From: CAZCEC01 sp964497615
GTDB taxonomy: Bacteria > Chloroflexota > Anaerolineae > Anaerolineales > UBA6663
NCBI GenBank assembly: GCA_964497615.1
Contig: CAZCEC010000039.1
Coordinates: 1 to 57,416 of the forward strand
Length of the DNA: 57,416 nt
Direction of reading: 5' to 3'
A model generated the notes under the pieces. That model saw only the letters and a program-made list of their open reading frames with translations, was not told the DNA's origin and searched no databases. The position numbers were made by a program, and so were the translations under genes. Every line of letters starts with the position of its first letter. The stretch's first letter is position 1. Below, piece by piece: positions 27,001 through 34,081 of the stretch.

Positions 27001-27421
27001 CGCCGCCAACAAGGGCCTGAACCTCCACCTGGACCTGCCGCCCAACCTGCCCAGTCTGCCCGGCGACGTGACCTTGTTGCGCCAGGCCGTCACTAACTTG
27101 GTGGACAATGCCATCAAGTACACCGCGGCCGGCGGCGACGTGCGCCTGCGCGCCAGCGTGGACGAGGGCGGCTTCAGCTTCTCCGTGGCCGATACGGGCG
27201 TTGGCATCGCCCCCGCCGATCAGGCCCACCTGTTCGAGAAGTTCTTCCGCGTGCGCCAGCGCGGCAGCACCCAGGTCAAGGGCTCCGGCCTGGGCCTCGC
27301 CATCGTCAAATCCATTGTCGAACGCCACGGCGGGCGCGTCTTTGTGGAAAGCAAGCTAGGGCAAGGCAGCACCTTCGGCTTTGCCCTGCCCGCGAACGGA
27401 GCGGTCGAGCGCAGCGTGTAG
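24023..27421 (+). CDS. Multidomain sensor histidine kinase
   Basis: 1132 residues. In order: about six N-terminal membrane segments (20-225), a further helix near 255, an extracytoplasmic CACHE-like sensor (about 275-515), a helix near 535 (ALLTAVGVILVCLVALIADR), HAMP, GAF (about 615-785, ending FLSTLASQAAVSVANARLF), PAS (about 790-900, AILASTPDAVIVTDRNARVL), HisKA with phospho-acceptor His913 in TVSHDLRAPLTFMRGY, and HATPase_c with N box NLVDNAIKYT, G1 DTGVGIAP and G2 GSGLGLAIVKS. It should autophosphorylate in response to an external ligand and pass phosphate to a response regulator, but none is encoded nearby, so it is an orphan kinase. A terminator hairpin follows. Confidence 0.93.
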   Translation: MDLDLWGFSTAPFFRLPAGIFGYGLFLAYGVLAGAVALVASVRAAGRLKLWQWLVFAGLLLTGLVLAQILVINIPANILPPPGQPVESQRPGLVLFALTPAFLAGGWLGVGPAMLVGLLTGLARGAWESYSIFTPMEYMVVSGVVAWCLRQDYRGWPARLLRRPLVAGLVVGGLWWAILIPSYFAYAPSVGLPTWDYVWSQTQAAAPVVFVQAALAGLVAEIARAGLPELWVRRRELRPPPYVSSLNRKLQFTLVPIFVAGIALLFWANIQVATEVSTSLLVGQMAGAAEAAGRGIPFFIQTGQNLIANIAGQPSLLSSDPVAQSAYLSTSLRAVPYFRQLTLLDLSLTPVAGYPANAASVGELRPGEDSLAGLALAGIPQNTIVYPVSVQDPVDAVFAAPVLDSGGTAVVGVLMGRADLANNPVMQSATNSLLGLANGVGQAFIVDESGVVIYHIDPAARSGVFAPEPSATRLDTALAGAQAYQDKAPDGTRRLVLYYPAPGHPWSVVVMVPNHVVLAQAAQISAPATALLTAVGVILVCLVALIADRVTKPAVMLAQAARRISENQLEEPVVVAGEDEIGRAGLAFERMREKLRARLEELNMLLRVAQGAASSLHLDDALPPIVQGAMAATGAAGVRLVLAPPSAGEGGQWGASRGLPAPPPPAGAAPTDGYAPPAPRVFAAGRAADLMAALDKGVLALTEHDGRAIIENLSRARAVLDVAPVAGRLNALLALPLRQERNYYGALWLGYDAPHTFSETEINFLSTLASQAAVSVANARLFEAAEQRRQHLDAILASTPDAVIVTDRNARVLLLNPAAEAAFDLVGKPVAGQPVEQVVAQPTLAKLLQDSRGGSAASTGEFEVGAGRTLFASASTIIAADGSVLGRVAVLRDVTHFKELDQMKSDFVATVSHDLRAPLTFMRGYATMMPMVGPLNEKQREFGDKILGGVEQMTLLIDDLLDLGRIEAGVGLAREPVWMKDIINEVVEALTPHAANKGLNLHLDLPPNLPSLPGDVTLLRQAVTNLVDNAIKYTAAGGDVRLRASVDEGGFSFSVADTGVGIAPADQAHLFEKFFRVRQRGSTQVKGSGLGLAIVKSIVERHGGRVFVESKLGQGSTFGFALPANGAVERSV

Positions 27422-27441
27422 GGTGGGGGGCAATAGAGTTG

Positions 27442-27473
27442 AATGCGCCCGCCGGGCCCCCGGCGGGCGCATT
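27442..27473. terminator. Bidirectional hairpin between histidine kinase and GH3
   Basis: AATGCGCCCGCCGGG (27442-27456) and CCCGGCGGGCGCATT (27459-27473) form a perfect 15-base inverted repeat between convergent genes. Confidence 0.7.
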
Positions 27474-27527
27474 GCATTAGGCGGGCGCACCCCTCGACCG
27501 CCAGCCAGATGTTTGCGTGTCCGGACG

Positions 27528-29273
27528 CTACCCTGCCGTTTCCCCAAACCCGAACTCAAACAGCGGCGCGCCGCCATTCAATGCGGACAGCGGCACCTGC
27601 GCCATCGAGCGCGGCCAGATGTAGCTCAGCTTGCCGGTGAAGGTGCAGTCGCCGAAGAGCATGTCCGCCACGCCCCCGCCTTCGGTCCCCGGCAGCCACG
27701 CCGCCACCACCGCGTCCACCACCGGCAGTTGCTCCGTGATGATCATGGGCCGCCCGGTCACCAGGACCAGGATCAGCCGGTCGCAGTTCGCCCGCATCCG
27801 CTCGATCATCGCCACGTCTTCCGCCCTCAGCGCCAGGTCGGCGCGGTCGCCCATGCCTTCCGCGTAGGGCGCCTCCCCCGCCACCGCCACGCCCACCGCC
27901 GCCCGGCTCGCGAACAGCCCATCCGCCGCGTATTCCACCGCCGTCCCTGGCCCGGCCGCGTCCCGGATGCCGCTCAGGATCGTCGTGCCCGGTGTGATGT
28001 CGCCCGTCTTGCCCAGCCACTCAATCGTCCACCCGCCGCACTGCATCCCCATATCGTCCGCCGCCCGCCCGCCCACGAACACGGTGGCCGCGTCCCGCCG
28101 GAGGGGCAGGGCGCTATTCTCGTTCTTGAGCAGCACCAGCGACCGCCGCACTGCCTCCCGCGCCAGCGCCCGGTGCGGCGCGCTGCCTACCACCTTCGGG
28201 TCCCCCTGTACCACCGGCTCGTCAGACAGCCCCAGCGCCTCCTTCACCCGCAGGATGCGCATCACCGCATCGTCCAGCCGGGCCATGGGCACCGCGCCCC
28301 TCTCCACCGCCAGTGTCGCCGCCGCGATGAAGCGCCGGTAGTCGAACGGCACCATCACCATGTCCACGCCCGCATTCAGGGCCAGCACCACGGCCTCGTC
28401 ATAGTTCTCCGCCACCTGGTCCACCGCCTGCCAGTCCGAGACCACCAGTCCGCCAAACCGCAACTCGCCCTTGAGCAGATCGGTCAGCAGGTATCGATGC
28501 GCGTGCAGCTTCAGCCCGTTCCAGCTATTGAATGAGGCCATCACCGTCAGCGCGCCTGCCTCCAGCGCCGCCAGGTAGGGCGGCAGATAGCGCGCCCGCA
28601 GGCTGGCCTCATCCAGCGCCACATCGCCCTGATCCAGCAGGTAGTGATAGTTGTCGTTGACGAAGGTGGACGTGCCGAACCCCGTGGCGCCGTCGCCGAT
28701 GAAGTGCTTGGCCGTGGCCGCCACGGGCGGCCGCGCGCCCTGCACCCCGCGCACATAGGCCGCGCCCAGCCGCGCCACCAAGGCGGTGTCCTGTCCGAAG
28801 CCCTCATAGGTGCGCCCCCAGCGGATGTCCTGCGGCACGGCCACCGTCGGCGCGAAATTCCACTGCACGCCGGTGGCCGTCATCTCGTCTGCCGTCGCGC
28901 GGGCAATCCGCTCCACCAGCTCCGGGTCGCGCGCCGCGCCCAGCCCGATATTGTGCGGGAAGATCGTCGCCCCGCGCACGTTGTTGTGCCCGTGCACCGC
29001 ATCCACCCCGTAGAGCAGGGGGATACGCAGCCGTGTCTCCAGCGCCGCCCGCTGGTAGCCATTCACCATTTCCAGCCAGGCCGCGGGCGTGTTGGGCGCC
29101 GGGTAGCCGCCGCCGCCGCTTAGCACCGAGCCGATACAGTGCTCGCGCGCCTCTTCCGCCGATAGGCTGTTCTTCTCCACCTGGGTGATCTGTCCGATCT
29201 TTTCCTGCAAAGTCATCTGTCTCAGCAGCCCTTCCACCTGGGCCGCGGCTGTCATTTCACTTACGCCAGTCAT
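27528..29273 (-). CDS. GH3 beta-glycosidase
   Basis: 581 residues, no signal peptide. The (beta/alpha)8 domain has MTLQEKIGQITQVEK, PLLYGVDAVHGHNNVRGATI, AATAKHFIGDG and the nucleophile region FGGLVVSDWQAV (Asp of SDW). The alpha/beta domain carries VLLKNENSALPLRRDAA. The usual fibronectin-like third domain is absent, giving a compact GH3 that ends about residue 580. Family members release glucose or related sugars from the non-reducing ends of beta-glycosides. It is the last gene of the LacI-regulated oligosaccharide operon, so it probably acts on sugars imported by that transporter. AAAGG precedes the ATG. Confidence 0.93.
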   Translation of the reverse strand: MTGVSEMTAAAQVEGLLRQMTLQEKIGQITQVEKNSLSAEEAREHCIGSVLSGGGGYPAPNTPAAWLEMVNGYQRAALETRLRIPLLYGVDAVHGHNNVRGATIFPHNIGLGAARDPELVERIARATADEMTATGVQWNFAPTVAVPQDIRWGRTYEGFGQDTALVARLGAAYVRGVQGARPPVAATAKHFIGDGATGFGTSTFVNDNYHYLLDQGDVALDEASLRARYLPPYLAALEAGALTVMASFNSWNGLKLHAHRYLLTDLLKGELRFGGLVVSDWQAVDQVAENYDEAVVLALNAGVDMVMVPFDYRRFIAAATLAVERGAVPMARLDDAVMRILRVKEALGLSDEPVVQGDPKVVGSAPHRALAREAVRRSLVLLKNENSALPLRRDAATVFVGGRAADDMGMQCGGWTIEWLGKTGDITPGTTILSGIRDAAGPGTAVEYAADGLFASRAAVGVAVAGEAPYAEGMGDRADLALRAEDVAMIERMRANCDRLILVLVTGRPMIITEQLPVVDAVVAAWLPGTEGGGVADMLFGDCTFTGKLSYIWPRSMAQVPLSALNGGAPLFEFGFGETAG

Positions 29274-29284
29274 GCTATCCGCCT

Positions 29285-30316
29285 TTACTCTGAGTTTTCC
29301 TTCAAATAGTCCAGGATTTCATCCACGTACCCAAAGGCCAGCCCCGTCACCGTGTCGGCGCAGCCATAGTAGATCGCCAGCCGTCCCGTGTCCGCGTCCG
29401 CCAGCGCCGCGCACGGGAAGGTCACATTCGGCACATCGCCCACGCACTCATACAGGGTCTGCGGCGACAGCAGATACGGCGCGGAGCGGTAGATCACCTT
29501 CCAGGGCTGGTCCAGGTCCAGCAGCGCCGCGCCAAAGCTGTACACAAACCCATTGCACGACGTCAGCACGCCGTGATAGAACAGCAGCCAGCCCTCCGGC
29601 GTCTCGATGGGCGTTGGCCCGGCGCCCACCTTCGTGCTCTGCCACGTCCAGCCAATGGGGGCCATCACAAACCGGTGGCGGCCCCAATACACCAGGTCCG
29701 GGCTCTCGCTGTAGAAGATATCGCCAAATGGCGTGTGGCCGGTGTCGCTGGGCCGGCTGTACATCGCGTACCGGCCGTTGATCCGCCGCGGGAACAGCAC
29801 CCCATTGCGGTTGTGCGGCAGGAAGGCGTTCTCCATTTGATAGAAGGTCCTGAAGTCGTGGGTATAGCCCACGCCGATGGTGGGGCCGTGGTAGCCGTTG
29901 CACCACGTGACGTAGTAGCGGTCCTCCAGCCAGCACACGCGCGGGTCGTAACGGTGCACGAAGGGCGCGATCTCCGGCTCGTCGCAGTGCCACTCAATCG
30001 GTTCGGCATTCAGCGTCCAATGTACCGCATCGGTGCTCCAGCCGGCGTGCAGGTTCATCCGCCGCCGCCGGTCGTCGCACCGGAACACGCCCGCGAACGC
30101 GCCCTCGAATGGAACCACGGCGCTGTTGAAGACGCTATTGGAGGTCGGCGTGGCGTTGCGCGGGATGATGGGGTTCTGGCTGTAGCGCCACACCACCTCG
30201 GCGCACCCGGCCGGGCGGTCCTCCCACGGCAGGTGGGGCAGGGCCGGTCCCACCAGGCGCGGCCGCCCGTTGGCGCGCGCCCCGGCGCGCGCCTCAGCTG
30301 CATTCTGGCTTGGCAT
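29285..30316 (-). CDS. GH130 beta-mannoside phosphorylase-like enzyme
   Basis: 343 residues from MPSQNAAEARAG; GAGGAGA lies 5 bases before the ATG, while a longer upstream frame is low-complexity and overlaps the ATPase gene. The five-bladed propeller fold of GH130 is indicated by NPIIPRNATPTSNSVFNSA and by the catalytic HRYDPRVCWLED (general acid Asp), followed by YYVTWCNGYHGPTIGVGY. GH130 enzymes phosphorolyse beta-mannosides to mannose 1-phosphate, or in some subfamilies hydrolyse them. Linkage specificity cannot be read here. The position behind an oligosaccharide ABC transporter supports intracellular mannoside use. Confidence 0.9.
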   Translation of the reverse strand: MPSQNAAEARAGARANGRPRLVGPALPHLPWEDRPAGCAEVVWRYSQNPIIPRNATPTSNSVFNSAVVPFEGAFAGVFRCDDRRRRMNLHAGWSTDAVHWTLNAEPIEWHCDEPEIAPFVHRYDPRVCWLEDRYYVTWCNGYHGPTIGVGYTHDFRTFYQMENAFLPHNRNGVLFPRRINGRYAMYSRPSDTGHTPFGDIFYSESPDLVYWGRHRFVMAPIGWTWQSTKVGAGPTPIETPEGWLLFYHGVLTSCNGFVYSFGAALLDLDQPWKVIYRSAPYLLSPQTLYECVGDVPNVTFPCAALADADTGRLAIYYGCADTVTGLAFGYVDEILDYLKENSE

Positions 30317-30324
30317 GGGTCTCC

Positions 30325-31209
30325 TCAGCCCGCCGCTGCGACGAAGTGCTCGCCCTCGGCCTCGATCAACGCGGCCTGCTGGCTGGCGCCGTTCGGGGGC
30401 GGCCCGGCGATCTCGGGCAGTTGGACGTTGCTCCATTTGGCGTCGATGCGCGGCACGCATCCCAGCAGCATCCGCGTGTAGTTGTGCAGCGGGTTCTTGA
30501 ACACCTTCTCCGTCGCCCCCATCTCCACCACCTGCCCGCGCTGCAGGATCACGACCCGGTCGCTGATGTAGTACGCCAGCGACAGGTCGTGGGTGATGAA
30601 CAGGATCGACAGGCCCTTGTCGCGCAAGTCCGCCAGCAGGTTGAGCACGTCAATCCGGGTGGAGGCATCCAGCATGCTGATGATTTCGTCCGCCACCAGC
30701 ACGCGCGTGTCCAGCAGCAGGGCGCGGGCGATCAGGAACCGCTGCAACTGCCCGCCGCTGAGCTGGTGCGGGAACTTGTTCAGCACGTGCTCCGGGTTGA
30801 GGCCCACGCTGTGCAGGGCCGCGTTCACCTTGTCGGCCCACGCCGCGCCGCCCGTCTCCGGAAAGAACTCCTCGTGCACGAGGCGGAACACCCGGTCCGC
30901 CTTGAAGATCGGGTTGTAGGAGCTGAACGGGTCCTGGAACACGCCTTGCACCCGGCGGTAGTATTCCTTCAGCGCCTGTCCGCGATAAGTGGTGATGTCG
31001 GTTCCATCGAACGTGATCGTCCCGCCGTCAATTCCTGCCAGCCGCAGGATCATCTTGCCCAGCGTCGTCTTGCCGCTGCCGCTCTCGCCGATCAGCGCCA
31101 CCACCTCGCCGTCGTCCACGTCAAACGTGACCTTGTCCACGGCGCGCAGCAGCTTGCCCCCGAAGGTGCCGGTCCGGTAAACCTTGGAAACCCCATCCAG
31201 CCTAAGCAT
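30325..31209 (-). CDS. ABC transporter ATP-binding protein (OppF/DppF type)
   Basis: 294 residues. The ATG at 31209 overlaps the upstream ATPase stop by 8 bases, with GGAG upstream. Walker A is GESGSGKTTLGK, the signature is LSGGQLQRFLIARALLL, Walker B is VLVADEI and the switch His is FITHDLSLAYY. It energises import with its partner encoded upstream. Family members serve oligopeptides or, in thermophiles and Chloroflexota, oligosaccharides. The glycosidases downstream favour a sugar substrate. Confidence 0.95.
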   Translation of the reverse strand: MLRLDGVSKVYRTGTFGGKLLRAVDKVTFDVDDGEVVALIGESGSGKTTLGKMILRLAGIDGGTITFDGTDITTYRGQALKEYYRRVQGVFQDPFSSYNPIFKADRVFRLVHEEFFPETGGAAWADKVNAALHSVGLNPEHVLNKFPHQLSGGQLQRFLIARALLLDTRVLVADEIISMLDASTRIDVLNLLADLRDKGLSILFITHDLSLAYYISDRVVILQRGQVVEMGATEKVFKNPLHNYTRMLLGCVPRIDAKWSNVQLPEIAGPPPNGASQQAALIEAEGEHFVAAAG

Positions 31210-32164
31210 GCTGTTCGAACTCCCACCAGCAGGCCACGTGGTGATCGGGCGCCACCTCGCGGAATGGCGGCGCCTCCGTGCACTTGTCAAATGCGAACGG
31301 GCACCGCTCGCGGAACCGGCAGCCCTTGGGCGGGTCCAGCAGCAGCGGCGGCGTGCCCGGAATCCCGGCCAGCTTCTTCTCCGACACCTTCACCCCGATC
31401 TCCGGCAGCGACGAGATCAGCATCTGCGTGTAGGGGTGGCGCGGCGCGGCGATGATGGTGCTGGTGGGGGCCTTCTCCGCCAGTTGGCCCGCATACATCA
31501 CCAGGATGCTGTCGGCGATCTGGTACAGGATCGAAATGTCGTGCGTGATGATCATCACGCTGTTGCAGCAGTCCTGGTTGCGGAACTCCACCAGCATCTC
31601 GGCCACCGCCTTCTGGCTGGCCACGTCCAGCGCCGAGGTGATCTCATCCGCCACCAGCAGCGCCGGGTTCAGCAGCGTGGAGATCACCATCACCATGCGC
31701 TGTTTCATGCCGCCCGACAGCTCGATCGGGTACATGTTCAGCACGTCCTGGGGCAGCTTCACCAGCTCCAGCCGCCGCTTTAGTTCCGGCAGGATGCTCT
31801 TGTACGGCACGCGCCGCGCCTCCACCAGGTCGGCCGTCAGCCGCCCAATCTTGCGCGTCGGGTTCAACGCGTTCATCGCGTACTGCGGGATGATGGAGAC
31901 CTGCTCGAACCGGAACGCGTTCATGCGCTCCATGTCGGCCAGGGGCAGCTCCTCGCCGTTCAGCACTGCCCGGCCCGCCACGTGGCGCATGGGCGGCGCC
32001 AGCCGCACCAGGCTGTGCCCCAGCGTCGTCTTGCCGCAGCCGCTTTCGCCCGCCAGCCCCATGATCTCGCCGTCGTCCAGCGTGAACGTGGCGTCCTCGA
32101 GCGCCTGCACATCGCCCTTCAGGGTCGAGTAGTAAACCGTCAGTCCATCCACTTGCAGGCTCAC
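31202..32164 (-). CDS. ABC transporter ATP-binding protein (OppD/DppD type)
   Basis: 320 residues. Walker A is GESGCGKTTLGHS, signature LSGGMKQRMVMVIS, Walker B ALLVADEITSALD, switch His MIITHDISILY. The C-terminal oligopeptide-type extension has the Cys-rich PPKGCRFRERCPFAFDKC. It lies 3 bases after the permease gene and overlaps the next ATPase, so the cassette is tightly coupled. Confidence 0.95.
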   Translation of the reverse strand: MSLQVDGLTVYYSTLKGDVQALEDATFTLDDGEIMGLAGESGCGKTTLGHSLVRLAPPMRHVAGRAVLNGEELPLADMERMNAFRFEQVSIIPQYAMNALNPTRKIGRLTADLVEARRVPYKSILPELKRRLELVKLPQDVLNMYPIELSGGMKQRMVMVISTLLNPALLVADEITSALDVASQKAVAEMLVEFRNQDCCNSVMIITHDISILYQIADSILVMYAGQLAEKAPTSTIIAAPRHPYTQMLISSLPEIGVKVSEKKLAGIPGTPPLLLDPPKGCRFRERCPFAFDKCTEAPPFREVAPDHHVACWWEFEQHA

Positions 32165-32167
32165 GCG

Positions 32168-33016
32168 TCACATCTCCCGCAGCTTGGGATTGAACACCTC
32201 GTCCAGCCCTACGTTCATGCTGTACAGCGCGCCCACGATGGCCGTGATTGCCAGCCCCGGCGGCACGAACCACCACCACATGCCGAATTGCAGCGCCCCC
32301 CACAGCACCGCGTATTGCATCATCAGCCCGAGCGACACCGCGTTGGTTGGCCCCAGTCCGATAAAGTCCAGGGTCGCCGCGATCAGGATGGCCCCGCCAA
32401 ACTGGAGAATGAACGCCAGCAGCAGATATGACAGCATGTTGGGGGCGATCTCGGTCAGGATGATCTTGGCCGGCCGCATGCCGGTCAGCCGCGCCAGGTC
32501 CACGAACTCGCGCGTGCGCAGCGAGAAGGTCTGGGCGCGCACTGCCCGCGCCACCCACGGCCAGGCCGTCAGCCCAATAAACAGGCACTCGGTGACCACG
32601 CTGCGCACTTGCAGATAGGCAGCGATGATGAGCAGCACGGCCAGCGTGGGGATGACCAGCACGATGTTGGTGAGCATGTTCAGCAGCTCATCCACCACCC
32701 CGCCGCGATAGCCGGCTGTAAAACCCACCGCCAGCCCGATCAGGGTGCCCAGCCCGCCGCCCAGCGCCCCCACCAGAAAGGTCGCCCGCAGCCCGCGCAC
32801 GAACTGCGCGAACACATCCTGCCCGAAAAACGTGGTCCCAAACCAGAACTTCTCCGACGGCGCCTGCGGCCCCAGCGGGTTGATGTAGGCGAAGGGGTCG
32901 TTGGTGGCGAAGTAAGGCCCGGCCACGGCCAGCACCAGAAACAGCCCGATAATCGCCAGTCCGATTTGCAGCTTGCGGTTGCGCATCGCGAAGTAGAGAA
33001 GTTCGTAACGCTTCAT
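32168..33016 (-). CDS. ABC transporter permease (OppC/DppC type)
   Basis: 282 residues with an N-terminal helix (LQIGLAIIGLFLVLAVAGPY) and about five more. Cytoplasmic coupling motif: EFVDLARLTGMRPAKIILTE, the EAA-type loop. GTTFFGQDVFAQFVRGLRAT is the usual OppC opening. It forms the membrane channel with OppB. The start overlaps the upstream stop by 4 bases. Confidence 0.94.
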   Translation of the reverse strand: MKRYELLYFAMRNRKLQIGLAIIGLFLVLAVAGPYFATNDPFAYINPLGPQAPSEKFWFGTTFFGQDVFAQFVRGLRATFLVGALGGGLGTLIGLAVGFTAGYRGGVVDELLNMLTNIVLVIPTLAVLLIIAAYLQVRSVVTECLFIGLTAWPWVARAVRAQTFSLRTREFVDLARLTGMRPAKIILTEIAPNMLSYLLLAFILQFGGAILIAATLDFIGLGPTNAVSLGLMMQYAVLWGALQFGMWWWFVPPGLAITAIVGALYSMNVGLDEVFNPKLREM

Positions 33017-34011
33017 GCGCTCTCCCCCACCATGCCGCGCCGCGTGCGCGGGTCCACCAGCAGATAGACGATGTCGATGGTGAAGTTTGCCAGCAGCACG
33101 CCGATGATAATGAACAGGAAGCAGCCTTGGATCAAGAAGTAGTCCTGGTTCTGGATCGCCGCCAGCAGCAGGTAGCCGATGCCGGGATAGGAGAAGACCA
33201 CCTCCGTCACCAGCGCCCCGGCCACCATCACCCCCAGTTGCAGCGCCAGCCCGGTGATCTGCGGCAGCAGCCCGTTGCGAAACGCATAGCGCCGGATCAG
33301 CGAGCGCGGCGCGCCCAGCGCCTCCAGGTAGTGCGAGTAATCCGCCTCTAGCTCATAAATGATCATGTTCCGCATGCCGATGGCCCAGCCCCCAAATCCC
33401 ACCAGGAACAGCGAGGCGAACGGCAAGAACCAGTGATGGAGCACTGTCCCCACAAAGGCCAGCGACCAGTGCGGCCGCATCTCGAAGCTGTATGCGCCCG
33501 CGATGGGAAACACGTCCAGCACGATGCCCAGGAACCAGGCCAAGAGGATGCCCAGCCACATATAGGGCGTGGCCGTCAGGATGTAGGCCAGTGGCGAGAT
33601 GGTGTTGTCCAGCCGCTTGGAGCGCGCCGCGAACGCCCCAAACCAGTTGCCCGCATACCAACTCAACAGGGTGGAAGGTATCAGCAGGAAGAGATCATAC
33701 GGCACCGCCCGCCACAACACCTTTGCCACCGGCGTTGGGAACAGGTAGGCGCTGATACCCAGGTCGCCGCGCAGCAGCGCGCCCCAGAAGGTCAGGTACT
33801 GCTGCCACACCGGCACGTCCAACCCAAACACCCGCTCGTAGTATGCGTACATCTGGGCTACGGCCGTGGCGTCGGCGCTCACCGATGTCCGCGCCAGCAG
33901 GTTCGCCACCGGGTCCCCCGGCATAAAGCGCGGGATCATCCAGTCGATGGTGACCGCCAGGAAGAACGTCAGGCCATAGATGACCAGCTTGCGGCCAAAG
34001 TAACGGCGCAC
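33013..34011 (-). CDS. ABC transporter permease (OppB/DppB type)
   Basis: 332 residues, six membrane segments. The N-terminal helix LVIYGLTFFLAVTIDWMIPR and PGDPVANLLAR are typical of OppB. The EAA-type loop is HYLEALGAPRSLIRRYAFRN and GALVTEVVFSYPGIGYLLL is near the end. It starts 70 bases after the binding-protein gene, beyond a strong hairpin that may lower its expression relative to that gene. Confidence 0.94.
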   Translation of the reverse strand: MRRYFGRKLVIYGLTFFLAVTIDWMIPRFMPGDPVANLLARTSVSADATAVAQMYAYYERVFGLDVPVWQQYLTFWGALLRGDLGISAYLFPTPVAKVLWRAVPYDLFLLIPSTLLSWYAGNWFGAFAARSKRLDNTISPLAYILTATPYMWLGILLAWFLGIVLDVFPIAGAYSFEMRPHWSLAFVGTVLHHWFLPFASLFLVGFGGWAIGMRNMIIYELEADYSHYLEALGAPRSLIRRYAFRNGLLPQITGLALQLGVMVAGALVTEVVFSYPGIGYLLLAAIQNQDYFLIQGCFLFIIIGVLLANFTIDIVYLLVDPRTRRGMVGESA

Positions 34012-34027
34012 GGCGCCTCCGAGAGAG

Positions 34028-34063
34028 CGCTGGCCCCTGCCCCGCGTGGGGCAGGGGCCAGCG
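34028..34063 (-). terminator. Intercistronic hairpin between binding protein and permease genes
   Basis: CGCTGGCCCCTGCCCC (34028-34043) and GGGGCAGGGGCCAGCG (34048-34063) form a perfect 16-base stem with loop GCGT. No T run. Likely protects the upstream binding-protein mRNA and partly terminates. Confidence 0.7.
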
Positions 34064-34081
34064 TGTTGCGAACTGGAACAG

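Noticed and set aside
26159..27328. 389-residue leftward open frame
   Set aside because: Shadow of the histidine kinase core, whose H, N and G boxes are intact on the other strand.
31210..31290. Longer N-terminus of the OppF-type ATPase
   Set aside because: It overlaps the OppD-type gene by 89 bases and is basic low-complexity; the ATG at 31209 has GGAG and begins directly with the ABC fold.
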